DNA of 64,000 nucleotides from Neurospora tetrasperma FGSC 2508 (Eukaryota; Ascomycota; Sordariomycetes; Sordariales; Sordariaceae). The notes under the pieces were generated by a model. That model was given only the letters and a program-made list of their open reading frames with translations. It made no database searches and was not told where the DNA came from. Positions within the stretch are counted from its first letter, which is position 1, and each line of letters starts with the position of its first letter. The position numbers and the translations under genes are program-made. The DNA lies in assembly GCF_000213175.1 (NCBI RefSeq), contig NW_009799102.1, forward strand, positions 900,509 through 964,508, given 5' to 3'. This document shows positions 1 through 10,518 of the stretch, one piece after another.

Positions 1-1215
1 AATTCGCAATCAGATCTGCTGCATTGATGTCAGACACGGTTCCCTGTCAGTTTCCCCAACCTTTTACTTAGTTACATTCTCTCTTCCCTTTTTTTTTTTC
101 TTTTCCGACTGACTCTGTGACTTTGCGGACTTTAACTCTTCCAACACTTGCCATCTCTATCTTTCCCCACCGCTAGAGGTAACTCTTCGCCAATCATCAT
201 CTTTTTTCCAGCATTCCTCTCGTAAAAAGAAGACAGCTCATACTCTCTGCATCCGTTAACTCCAAAAGTCAACACTATTTGACGACGCGTTACTAAGCAA
301 ACCACCAGATACTGTGTCCGGTGTTTAACAGTCTTCTCTCCATCTCCACACACATTACTACCACTTTTGCGTACTCTCTTGGGTTGGTTCAAACCCTCCC
401 TCTCTCCCTTAACTCCTCAATTGGGTATTGGGCAAGATAAACAAACAACACCGAGAAGACGCGACACTGCTCACAATTGCGCTTCAATACAAAGAAGTCT
501 GCATCACCCCCAGTTGAACCTGTCAAACGATCCCAGGCTCTTTGGTGGTTAGCTCTTCCGGCTTTGACAAATCACACCTCAGTTCAAAGCCAACAAGTAA
601 CCTGGGTCTTTCAGCAACCTGTCTACATCCTGACCAACACTCTAGCTGATTGGATCCTCCCTGGTGTCCCCGGTTTTCTCTGGCTCCAGAGGCAATACCA
701 TTCTGTGCTCGTCTTGTGTTGGTGGTTATTGTCGAGAAAGGACCCTGATTGCCACTCTCTTCATTCCTAAAGTCTCTTCTTTGCAACCAGGTAATAAACA
801 ACCCTTCATCAAGTTTCATCCCTGGCCTCGAGTTTCACTTATACCTACACTATCTGTTACCGGACTCTGGCGTGACTATTGCGCCGGCTGCATCCACTTG
901 CTCCATTTATCAGTGTCCCCCTTCTTCACCTTCTCTTGCTTTCTAATCTTTCTGTTGCCGTTCCTTCCATCCCATCTTTTTACTGGCCACCCGGCCAACC
1001 GGAGCACATTCACCCAGCACTCGCCTCCCGCACAAACACCACAACCTTACAGATCTCTTGGCATCTCGGTCCTTCACTGCCGGCCGTGTTATTTTTTCCC
1101 CCTTCACCTTAAGACTCAAGGCAACTGCGTGGGGTATTTCTCTCCACAACCAAAGCACAACTCCCGCTCTTCAACCTCTCCACCACCTTTCCTGACAACG
1201 CCTCACCTGCAGATC
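1..1215. other. Upstream region of the first gene
   Basis: No gene recognised. The stretch is pyrimidine-rich, with many CT runs and a T-tract near 90, and carries several short open frames without protein-like composition. It probably holds the promoter and a long 5' leader of the gene starting at 1216. Confidence 0.5.
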
Positions 1216-4200
1216 ATGGCGGACATGGTTGACACAAGCAAGCCCGAGCAAGAGGCTGGAAAGCCCATGGCTGTTCAAGACAAGTCAGAGCCAGATGTCG
1301 TCGTAGTCGACAGTGATAGCGATGCAGAGGTTGAACCTCAAGGCACAGTTGCCCAACTTTCTCAAGCCAAATCTCCCAAAAAAGAGATTCCCAACTCCGA
1401 GGCAGAGACAGACGGCAGTGTCAGTGGCAAGGAGAGCGAAAAGTGAGTTGATGATAATTCTTCAGAACTCGAACCGAGGCGGCATTGTCTCTGCCGCTCG
1501 AGTTCTTTGCAAGATCCACCCAAAGTACCAACAAACGCTCTTCTTCTTCCCGTTCCGTCTCCCAAAGTCGGTTCTTCCCCTCCAAACATTGGACTCCTTT
1601 GCGCCTTCAACCAACTACAGTCGACGGTTGGGTCTACCAACTGTCAACATATCAGCTTGGCTAACATGGATTATCTAATTAGGGCTGCTAATACTGTTCT
1701 TGCACCTTTGCAAACCTCAAGGCAAGTTCACTAAGTACACCTTACTCACATACCTTTCATTCCCTCCCCCACTTCTGCCTCAGAATTCATAGGGTCGCGT
1801 GGAGGGGTCCTACCGCACCCGGTAGCAGCAAAGACATCTTGTACCTTTCACGTGGTTGGCCCTCAAACGGGCAAAAGTCTGCCTGTTGGCAATTATAATT
1901 ACCGTTGGTTGTCAGACCCTTCCCTTGTTGATGGCAGCCTAAGAGAGTCACACAATGCCTTTTTACGGCCATTTTGTGTGTGATCTCATAGGCTTCATAG
2001 TCATCAGTCCCTGCCCGCTCACATTGTTTACATCAACATCTCATTCAGTTGTTGCCTTCATTCACTTGTATACCCTTCATGCGCATTGTCATCGTTATCG
2101 CAGCACACTTTTCTTCATCATGGGCAGGTCGAGGCGATTTCGCAGTTGGTCTGTGATGTTTTAAAGACAAGCCCTCTTTACAACTATATCAAGCCCCTCT
2201 CAAACCAGGAACAACCTACTAACTCCTTCCATAGCGCTGACGATAATACCACAAAAGACGCCGAAATGGAACCAAATCCTTCCGACACGGCGGCAACTCA
2301 CGACTACCTTGATGACGACGACAACAATGATCTCACACCCCCTCCCGAGAGCCCTACCCCGCCCCCGAGTCACTTCGAGGACACAGTCAGCCATTCCTCT
2401 GAGCCGCCTGTCGGCGCTGAGGATGAGATAGTGGTCAACAACGCACGCGCCGTCGAGTCGCCCGCACCAGCTGACCAGGAAGATGTCGAGATGGCGGACA
2501 GTGAGGAGAAGCCGCGCAGGTTGGTCGTGCTCAGCTCTAAGCGAAAGCGAGCAGGCACCGGCGAGAACGTTCGTGACAACATCTCAGAATCCCCGACGGC
2601 CGAGGAGTGGAAGCCACGCAAACCTCGTAGTGGACCCAAGAAGACGCACGGAGTCGGCAATGTCAAAAGTGTCAAGCTCGGTTACTGGAGGGATTCGATC
2701 GCGGAGGACAAGAGGGATGCTCACTCCGTCATAGGCTTCATCGACGTCCGAGACAGGTTGCGTACCAAGATCGAAACTGTGTCCAGGGACGGCCGTAGCC
2801 TCATTCATCGGTATCCGCTCCCACCTGGCCCTGGCGGTAGCTGGGTTACTTTTGACAAGATTGTTTTCGATCCTCACCTGGTCAACCTCGACCACTTCCA
2901 GGTCAAGGAGTACGTCAAGGTTCGGTACGAGCAGATGCAGAGCAACCACCCGGATGTCAACTCACAAGAGGCGATGCTTGAAGCTGTCCAGCAGGCCATA
3001 GCCAGAGTGACCGCCAACCCACCACCCGAAACCAACGCCTTACCCGCTATCGCGTACGGCCCTGATATTCCAGAGCATGCCCTCACGAGGCCTGAGCCCA
3101 AGAGACGCAAGGTTGTTAGTGCTGCACCTGTCGAGGACGTTCTCGCCGCCGTCGACTTGAGTGGTCGCCCGTCGCGAGTCGTGGTCGGCACTTGGAAACA
3201 CTCCAGTGAAGCCCATCGGAAGGATCGGCACGCCGTCCAGGGTGTTTTAGCTCAGAACGAGAATTTCCGGTGCAAGATTGTCAACCAAAACCCTGACGGT
3301 AAGGAGGTCGGTGGAAACTTTCCGCTTGGCGCCGGTCAGATCTGGTGCCAGTGGGAGGATGTTGACTTCCTCGATCACCTGAAGGGCATGAGCAGGCCTC
3401 AGATCAAGGAGTACGTACGCGTCCGCCAGCGCATGATGGATATAGGCGAGCTTCCGGAGGACAGGGACAAGAACGACCAGCTGGCAGTGGAAGAGGCCCT
3501 CAGGCGTTACGCCCAGGGCTTGTCGAAGGATGAGCCCATGACCATTGACCTTGACTCTTCGCCCGCTTTGCCCATGAGAGGTACCCGCCAGCAGCAGCAG
3601 CAGGAGCGGGCCACAAACGGCAACATGAATGGTGGCTACGAAGAGATGGAGGACATCTCAAGACCCGCCAGTGTCCCGCCGCCTCAACACCACGAGAACA
3701 ACTTCCGCCCCATCCGCCAGAGCACCCGCGCCCCCCGCCACTCCCTCCCGGATGTGCAGCTCCGTGCCGCTAATCGTGGCCCTCAGACGCAAACCGTCGT
3801 CGACCGTCTGGAACGCACCAACAGCATCGCCCAGCGCGAGATCGCCCGCGTCGAAGCCAGCCAGATGCGCGCCGACCAACGCGCCGCCAACCGCGGCTTC
3901 CACACCCCAGCCATCCAGCCGTATCCCATGCACCCTCCACCCCCCTCATCCCATTCACAACATCAACAACATCATCAGCAGCAGCAGCATCTTCCCCCCT
4001 ACGGCGGCGGCGGTAGACCCTCCTCACGCGCAGCTTCCGCAGTTCCCTCCCGCAACGGCACCCCTACTACCTCTTATCCCCCCGGCGGCGGCGGCCACCA
4101 TCAAGGTCACCAGAAGAACCCTCAACAAGGTCCCAACGGCAGCAGCACATACGGATCAGGATCATCGGACCGCAAATCCTTGTTTGACGATAACATTCAG

Positions 4201-4431
4201 CGCCTGAACCGGGTCTGGGCCGCGCAGGAGGCCAACAGGATCAAGTTCTCGCAGGCGGCGGGCGAGACGGTGCCGGGCATCAATGATGCCAAGATTTATG
4301 CGGGGATCAAGTATGAGCGCAAATCGTCGGGTCCGTTTGAGGGCAAGTTGGTGTCCCAGGGGACGATTATTAATATTGATGGGGAGGATTATGTGGAGTA
4401 TCGGGTTTTGACGAAGCCGAGCTTTTTTTAA
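1216..4431 (+). CDS. Unrecognised acidic nuclear-type protein with a duplicated domain
   Basis: Proposed exons are 1216-1442 and 2049-4431, giving 869 residues. The first exon ends at a GTGAGT donor that overlaps a stop. The acceptor ATTCAG at 2043-2048 is the one I found that keeps phase. If exon 1 belongs elsewhere, the first in-frame ATG of the main exon is at 2266 (721 residues). Exon 1 is acidic and contains VVVVDSDSD, which looks like a SUMO-interacting motif. The main exon has acidic and Pro-rich leaders and a basic KRKR patch. It then has two copies of a ~90-residue domain (2662-2946 and 3172-3437) sharing a G-x-W start, a DG turn, FPLG/YPLP-x-GPG, a W-x-x-(F/W) block and a KEYV-(K/R)VR end. 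Gln, His and Gly-rich tracts follow, then a conserved-looking C-terminus with an EDYVEYRVLTKPSFF end. I do not recognise the family. A nuclear or chromatin role is inferred from composition only. Confidence 0.7.
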
Positions 4432-6106
4432 ACTAAATTGTGGAAAGGGGGGGGTACCTCTGGGGTGGGTTACCTCTGGGGGTGGTTACCTCTGGGGTGG
4501 GTGGGTTGGAGAGAAGAGAAAGGGGGGGAGATGGGGGAGGGGAAGAAGAGAAAGAGAGAAAGAGAGAGAGAGAGGGTGGGGAGGATGGGAGGGGGGGATG
4601 AAAAGCAGGAGGGTTGGAGGGTAGGGATTGAACCTCGGCTTGGGAGTAAATGAGTGAGTGAGTGAGTGAGTGATGTTGAGAATAAGTAGGAGCTTGAGTT
4701 TGTTTTTCAATGAGCCGGAGTGTGGAAGAGGGAAAGAAAACTCAGGGGATGGATTCGCGGAGGACGGAGAAAATGAAGGAGGAGCGAGAAGAGAGATTTC
4801 GTCGATGAGAAGATTCTGCTTCGGTTGGACGAGCATGGAGAGAGAGATTGGTTAGGTCAACCATACTCTCTACCTAGGCTTTGTTGCTCAGGCAGGAAGT
4901 CGGCCGCAAACTCGTGGATATCCTCCGTGTTCACCACAACATGAAGAAGAAGAAGAAGAAGAAGCGCGATCATTTCACCAAACCGCGAGAGCAAGTGCAA
5001 GGCTACACCACCTATAACACCAGTGGATAGCTTTTTTTTTCCCCCTTGCGTTCGCGGATGGCTGGTTAGTCTGTCACTGCATGGAAAGAGAAAAAAGTCA
5101 CTGGGTTTTTTTCGTGCGCCAAATACCACCAGCAAGCATCTCAACGGGTTATGGTTATGAGAAGAAAGTTGATCCGCACCAACATAGATAGGTTAGCATG
5201 GTCAGTCAGGTAGTATTTTATCTCGTCTTCCCTTATCTTTCTATTTCATCTTCTCCTTTCTTTTTCTTTCCCCGTTATGTTCTTCTTGTTTTTCTTTCAT
5301 CATTTAAGGTTGCGTTCGTTTCACAATACCCGTTTCCTTTCATCATTTGAGTTGCGCTGTTTGCGTTTTCCCATTCCCTATGCCTGTTTTTTTCCCTCCG
5401 TTCTACTCATCATCGTCATCATCGTCATCTAATTACTGGATCACTATTCCAGGTAGCGTTTGCGTTTCTTTCCATCTTCGAATCTTCAGATCAATAAAGT
5501 TTAGTTCGGTTGTAGTTCGGTCCAGGTCAGGCTAGGTCAGGTCAGGCGCTTATAAGGCATCATCGGTTTCGTCTGCATTCTTCCTTTTTCTTGAAGGACG
5601 TTGAAAAGTTTTGCTTTCGTTGTATGTAGTAGCTGTTTTCGTTCAGTTCAGTTTCGGGGATGGAACGCTGAAAAAAAGGGAGAAAAGGGAAAGGAACACG
5701 ATGGGGGGAAAAAACGAGTGTGAGGGAAGTAGAATGAGGGAAGATAAAAAGGGGGGATGAGGTAGCTTGACAAGTGGGTAGCATTTCAAGGAGTTTGTGA
5801 AGGGGTGAAGAAGGCTCCGTTCGATATTAGATCAAAATGATGAGATTGCGCGATATGCTTCTTGATGAACTTTCGTGTTTGTTGTGAGTCTATAAAAGGT
5901 TTGTTTCGGACAATCAGAGGCTTCGACTCTTCCGCCAATGAGGGTTTTTGGCATGGACCTGTCATTCTAGCTTTTCTCTCTAATGTATTGCCTGCCTAAT
6001 TCGGGTATAGTCCTTCTATGATACAGCACTTTGCAACAACCTCGAGGCGAGTAACTCGAACTCAACCTCAATCAATCCACCACGATCATCCTCTACCCCC
6101 CCAAGT
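4432..6106. other. Intergenic region with simple repeats
   Basis: This spacer between convergent genes shows no convincing coding sequence. It holds a TGAG/GAGT tetranucleotide run (about 4650-4672), an AAG run (about 4940-4965), an ATC/ATCGTC run (about 5407-5428) and GGTCA-like short repeats (about 5517-5545). It likely contains both 3' untranslated regions. Confidence 0.6.
4450..4504 (+). repeat. Three-copy tandem repeat (TACCTCTGGGG unit)
   Basis: Three near-identical units of about 17-18 bp containing TACCTCTGGGG follow each other just after the stop codon of the upstream gene, probably within its 3' untranslated region. Confidence 0.7.
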
Positions 6107-7789
6107 CTAGTTCCCCCTACCTCGCCCTCCCCTTCCACCCCTTCCACCACCCCTTCCGCCTCCCCTTCCGCCTCCCCTTCCTCTACTTCCCCTACCATTA
6201 TTATTCCCCGATTTCTTCCCTCCTCCACCACCACCACCACCACCGCCCCTTCTCGGTCCTCCACTCACCCTCATATCATAATTCCTAAACAACTCCTCCT
6301 TCGCAAACCCGCCCTCTGCAAACCTCATATAGTTGATCACCCCGTGATCATTCACCGCCAGCAAGACATTTCTGTACCCATGTTTCAAGCGAGCATAAAG
6401 TCTTGCCGGGCCTCCCGCAAGCCATTCCGCCTTAGGGAAATCGGCGGGTGCGGAGGCGAGCAGACTGGAGATCTCGGAGAGGGTGGGGATGGACGTGTCC
6501 TTTGCGGAGATGACGCTAATGTAGAAGTCGGGGGGCGGGGGGCGGGTGCGAGTGAATTTCGTGGAGGCTTTGTAGATGTGGTAGTGGATTTTGTAGGGTG
6601 AGTTGGAATCGGAATCGGAATCAGACTCTGGAGATTGGGTCTTCTGAGACTGGTTGTCGGCGGTGGGAGAGGCGCTACTGCTCGTGCTCGAGGGGCGGAG
6701 AGAGAGGTAGTTGTAGATGGTGTTGTAAGAGCGGTAGAAGCCTGGCGGGACGAGAGGGCCGTAAGGCGGGGAGTCGGTGGGGGAAGATTTCGATTGGGGT
6801 AGGCAGGAGATGAGCCATTCTGTGACAGATTTGGGCTTGGATGCTGGTTGTGTTGTTGTCGTAAGTTGAGTGTCGTCCTGGACAGGAAGAGGGTTGGTCG
6901 GTGCCCGGATGACGTTGTAGCCTGCTCGCTTCAGGTGGCTGAAGACTTGGAACTTTTGCAAGCTGACTTTGCCTCTTTCTCCGTCTTCGCCAATGAGCAG
7001 AGCGTATGCTGCCTGGAGGGACAGTGGCAAGCCGTATTTGTACTCGTCATCCTCGTCCTCCTCGTCCTCCTCGGTTTGTTCTCCTTCTCCCTTGGCAGAA
7101 GTAGTAGCAGCCGCAGCCGGCGCCGATCCATCAGCAGGAAAAACCTCCTCGATCCCCCTCGTAGGCCACCACAGATCCAAACTCCCTCTCTCTACCAGAT
7201 AAAGCGCCTCCTCAGGTAACAACCACTCCCTTCCCCTCGCCGGCCTATCCTTGGGCAAGCCCGTGACCGCCCTGCCGAGACTCTGGCTAGCCACATTAGT
7301 ATGTTCCAGAAGCACCACGCGATCTCGCACATGCAGCGGCGGCAACTTCCTGTCCTTTTCCTCCTCGTCTTCCTCCCCTCCTCCCTCTTTTCCCCTCTTC
7401 GACTTCTGCTGCTCCCAATCCTCCGGCCAGTCCTTCCACCAATCAGGGAAATACCAACCCCTGCACCACCCCGAGGCCGATTTGGTATTATGCACGCGGG
7501 TATAACTCAGAACATCGCGCATAGCGTCGCGACTGGCGTCGAGCGCGGATGCTTGCGCGCGCGTGCCGTGCGACTCAAAGTCCTTTTCGCCCTTGCGGAT
7601 GGTTTGCGCGCTGATGTTTTTGGTCTTGGAGTAGGTGGAGGCAAAAAGGCGGAAGTCGGCGGTGGGCGCGTCTTCGGCTTCTTCGACTTCGTCCATCATG
7701 GTGGCAGCATCTCCGGTCGCGTTGTTGGTGGTGGTGGAGGGAGGAGGGACGAGGGAGGGGTTATCTTCTAGGTCGTCGTCTAGAGGCAT
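6107..7789 (-). CDS. sen54: tRNA-splicing endonuclease subunit Sen54
   Basis: Single-exon gene, 560 residues, ATG at 7789. Sen54 is a structural subunit of the heterotetrameric endonuclease that cuts introns out of pre-tRNA; it pairs with Sen2. The N-terminal Sen54 domain is clear: a WLLPEEALYLVERGSLDLWW segment near residues 190-210 and LPLSLQAAYALLIG with FSHLKRAGYNVIR near 255-295. The small C-terminal fold is marked by NVLLAVNDHGVINYMRF near 475-490. Acidic low-complexity inserts separate them. The last ~55 residues (6110-6274) are an RG/RGG-rich tail with a run of ten glycines. I do not know this tail as a Sen54 feature, and it suggests RNA binding or arginine methylation. An intron-containing tRNA gene lies 311 bp away in the divergent direction. 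Confidence 0.93.
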   Translation of the reverse strand: MPLDDDLEDNPSLVPPPSTTTNNATGDAATMMDEVEEAEDAPTADFRLFASTYSKTKNISAQTIRKGEKDFESHGTRAQASALDASRDAMRDVLSYTRVHNTKSASGWCRGWYFPDWWKDWPEDWEQQKSKRGKEGGGEEDEEEKDRKLPPLHVRDRVVLLEHTNVASQSLGRAVTGLPKDRPARGREWLLPEEALYLVERGSLDLWWPTRGIEEVFPADGSAPAAAATTSAKGEGEQTEEDEEDEDDEYKYGLPLSLQAAYALLIGEDGERGKVSLQKFQVFSHLKRAGYNVIRAPTNPLPVQDDTQLTTTTQPASKPKSVTEWLISCLPQSKSSPTDSPPYGPLVPPGFYRSYNTIYNYLSLRPSSTSSSASPTADNQSQKTQSPESDSDSDSNSPYKIHYHIYKASTKFTRTRPPPPDFYISVISAKDTSIPTLSEISSLLASAPADFPKAEWLAGGPARLYARLKHGYRNVLLAVNDHGVINYMRFAEGGFAKEELFRNYDMRVSGGPRRGGGGGGGGGGKKSGNNNGRGSRGRGGGRGGGRGGGRGGRGGRGRGN

Positions 7790-8100
7790 CTTGGCTGTGG
7801 TTTTGTGTGTAGTTTATTGGTTGGTGATGGTGCTCTGCTGGGTAAGGTTGTCAACTTGAATTTTTTCTAATTTTTTTTTTTTCAGGCTGGTGAAAATGTG
7901 TCAGTCGTATGTGTTGTCAAAGTGAGGAAGTTTTGAATGAGAAAGGCACAAGTAAAGAAGTTCTGCATGAAGTCGAAAAATAAAGTGGATCCGTTAGTTA
8001 ACCTGTGAAACTTAGCTACTCCATAGCTGCCTGCCACGTACTCCACGTGGTAGTGTACATAAAAAGCTAAGCACAGCTTAACCTTTCAACAAGCTCACTA
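7790..8100. promoter_or_regulatory. Divergent spacer between sen54 and tRNA-Leu
   Basis: A 311-bp AT-rich spacer must carry the sen54 promoter (reading left) and the upstream region of the tRNA gene (reading right). I saw no specific operator. Confidence 0.45.
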
Positions 8101-8201
8101 GGCAAGGTGGCCGAGTGGTTAAGGCGTTGTGTTTAGGTTATCTAATGATTAACTTGAAACCGCAATGGGAAACCTCGCGAGTTCGAATCTCGTCCTTGTC
8201 A
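8101..8201 (+). tRNA. tRNA-Leu (anticodon UAG) with a 22-nt intron
   Basis: The cloverleaf folds by eye. Acceptor stem GGCAAGG (8101-8107) pairs with CCTTGTC (8194-8200), with A8201 as discriminator. The D-arm is GCC/GGC and the anticodon stem TTGTG (8127-8131) pairs with CGCAA (8161-8165). The anticodon TAG is at 8134-8136 with G37 at 8137. The long variable arm (TGGGAAACCTC) is that of a type II tRNA. The T-arm is GCGAG-TTCGAAT-CTCGT. The intron is 8138-8159, directly after position 37. Its CTAA (8142-8145) can pair with TTAG of the anticodon loop, the usual anticodon-intron helix read by the Sen endonuclease. The A box (TGGCCGAGTGG) and B box (GAGTTCGAATC) are both present. Confidence 0.95.
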
Positions 8202-8646
8202 ACGCAAATATCTTTTTTTGCTGGTCTTTCCTTGCATTGTCTATGGTATTTCTCGCTGGTCATTGAACCTCCTTTTTGTCAAACGTATGTTCCTGGATCC
8301 ACCGCAAGGCCTCAATGATGTCACAGTCAAGGAAGGGTCTGTGTCTGTTTCATCAACCCTCTTCATTCCGCTACCTGAACGCCTTCCAACACCATACGCC
8401 AATAAAGTTGTCTGATGTGACTGGCTGGCTTGCCATTGCTTGCCTCTGAAACTAATAAACGTACACATCCGCCCGACGTCTCATTGACAGCCTCCATGAT
8501 TATCAAAAGACTCGTATATCCCTTTGACAACAATGCCACCGTTGTGTTCCCACCCACTTTATAAGAAGTAGAAAATTGTTACCTTTAATCATTATGATCT
8601 TTGTCCCTTTATCGACCTGCCGTTCTAGCCCCGGTATATCCTCCGA
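8202..8646. other. Intergenic region after tRNA-Leu
   Basis: Apart from the T-run terminator I see no gene or repeat here. It probably includes the 3' untranslated region of the small minus-strand gene that follows. Confidence 0.5.
8213..8219 (+). terminator. Pol III T-run terminator of tRNA-Leu
   Basis: Seven consecutive T residues lie 12 bp after the tRNA 3' end, as expected for RNA polymerase III termination. Confidence 0.9.
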
Positions 8647-8931
8647 TTAAGTCGTCATACCAGAAAAACCCAAGAACCCCCGCAACATGTCACCGAGCAA
8701 CGCCCCGAAAGCACCCGCCTGAGTTGCCCCTTCCAACATACTTAACAGTTGTGTGAATAGAAACAAACCCATAAGCATGCCGAATCTGATACCAGCCTGT
8801 CGGTGGAAGATGTTCCAAATAAGAACCTTTATTGTTCGTCGCGGCTCAACAATAGCAGTGCTCTTCATGGCACTCCGTAGTCTCCCGAGGTGCCGCTCGA
8901 AGAGTCGCCGCGGACCGTGGAGTACTTCCAT
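8647..8931 (-). CDS. Small hypothetical protein, possibly membrane-bound
   Basis: The first in-frame ATG is at 8931 and gives 94 residues. The frame stays open upstream to 8985 without an ATG, so a 5' exon ending at a CAG acceptor is possible. The N-terminal half is basic (RRLFERHLGRLR, RRTIKVLIW). The C-terminal half has a hydrophobic segment GMLMGLFLFTQLLSML followed by Gly/Ala/Phe-rich residues, compatible with one or two membrane helices. No family recognised. It lies 250 bp downstream of the arrestin gene on the same strand. It could also be a chance open frame, so confidence is modest. Confidence 0.45.
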   Translation of the reverse strand: MEVLHGPRRLFERHLGRLRSAMKSTAIVEPRRTIKVLIWNIFHRQAGIRFGMLMGLFLFTQLLSMLEGATQAGAFGALLGDMLRGFLGFSGMTT

Positions 8932-9180
8932 CACGTATGTGATCGTACCCTGTGCTGGTGGGCTATCGACCCTAGTCAAGGTCACGGCCGTACAGCATAA
9001 TGATGGTGTGTGACAGCACTCTTTTCAACGCCACGTTGGCTGTTCGACCCCAAATTTCCCGGTGTTTGTCGGGCGGCCTCCTCTCTTCTCGATGGACGGG
9101 GTGTTCTACTCTGACCCCAAATTCCGTGGACGGCGTTATCGCACCGACAACATGCCCAGTTGCCGGTTATCGGGTTCCAT

Positions 9181-10518
9181 TCACTCGATCAGCATCTTCT
9201 TCACTCCTCCCACCTCGCAAAGCCCGAGATGCCGTATTGCATCTCGCTCGTTGGATCGGACAATGACTCGGTCCGGGAGCATCGGATTGTTTGGGTCGAC
9301 CTTGGATGCATCCTTTGCTGCTTGCTCAATCGCGTCCATTTCGTCCCTACACGCTTGCTGGTCCATTGGGCAAATAACGATCGGTTGTCGTAGAGTAATG
9401 TCCCTTGCAGAGTTCATGTGTGCCTGTGGAGGTATAAGTGACCGATCTGTCTGATATTTCAGTTGCTCAACTCACTTTGATACTCAAAAAGAACTCAATC
9501 TTGTACAATGTTGATGACGTTGTAAAGCTCGTAACTTCGTACATGGGAAACCCGGGTTTTCCGCGCTTGACAATGCCGTCGGGGTCTCGTAGATCTCGCG
9601 CCGGAAAGACAAGCCCCAAGTTTGTGACATAGCCTGTCTCGGTCAACTTGACCCCTACTGGTTGTGTGTGCTTTGCGATCTTGTTGACTTTCTTGGTTGG
9701 TTCGTCGCCCTCGGGGTTGAATGTGATTTCCTCCTCGATGGCCAATGTTATCTTATTTATCGTAACCTTTTTTGCCTTGTTCATCATGTCCGGATTTGGG
9801 GCCAGCTTGATAAAGACTGTTATTGGATCTAATGGCCCATAGCTCCATTTTGGTAGTGAGATGCCCAAGGTCACGATGCTATCCGCCGTGACAACCTTGC
9901 TTTCGGGCCGGTTGTACATTCCAAAAGTCGAAAGGGTATCGTATCGCTGTATTGGTATGGGGAAGGTGTATCTGTTTTGTGTGCTTTGGCCTTGTTGGAC
10001 AGTAACCACGAGCTCGTAGTATGTTTCGGCGATTCGGCTGGGCAGTTGCAAGCTCGCAGGCGGAATTCGACGATTTATTTCTTCTCCTCCCCGGCCATAG
10101 GGTATAAATATCTGGAACGGCAGGTCCATTGCTATTACGCTCTCCGCCTCTTTCCCCGACACACACCGGAATAGCAGCACCTCTTTGCCCACCAGGTCCA
10201 CGGTTTCGCGTCGCGGTGTGCCGAGATGTCGTTTCGCCATGCTCTCGGCAGCAGGGTGTATGGTTTCTCGTCGCTGGAGGCAGATGCGCACCATGGATAC
10301 GCTGACGGGTGCGGAAAAGCCGGCGCTTGGTCGGATCTCGACTTTCCCTACTATTCTTGGCTATGAGAGCGCAAGTTAGCATCGGCGACGTCCGCGCAAA
10401 CGAGAAGAAAACTCACCAACGTGGCAGAGATACCGGGGTAGCCCACCAGAAAGCTGCTGTTGGGTGGTCCCGATATCCTCACCGTGGCCGGAGCATATTG
10501 GGCAACTAATGCATTCAT
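9181..10518 (-). CDS. Alpha-arrestin-like protein
   Basis: Exons 10518-10417, 10360-9476 and 9423-9181 give 409 residues. Donors are GTGAGT in both introns; acceptors are CATAG and CACAG; both introns sit in phase 0. The protein reads as an arrestin N-domain (FLVGYPGISATL then PRIVGKVEIRPSAGF, residues ~22-55) and a C-domain (SIVTLGISLPKWSYGPLDPI and ITFNPEGDEPTKK). The last exon gives the typical closing strand MNSARDITLRQPIVI-CPMDQQ. Alpha-arrestins bring Rsp5-type ubiquitin ligases to membrane transporters, or act in pH signalling. I see no PPxY motif, so the ligase link is uncertain. The fold assignment is firm; the specific role is not. Confidence 0.85.

Noticed and set aside
4621-4650. 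T-arm-like sequence (reverse of GGTTCAATCCC)
   Set aside because: No matching acceptor, D or anticodon stems upstream, so not a tRNA.
8932-8985. Possible upstream start of the small minus-strand gene at a GTG
   Set aside because: Non-ATG starts are rare in fungal nuclear genes; the ATG at 8931 was preferred.
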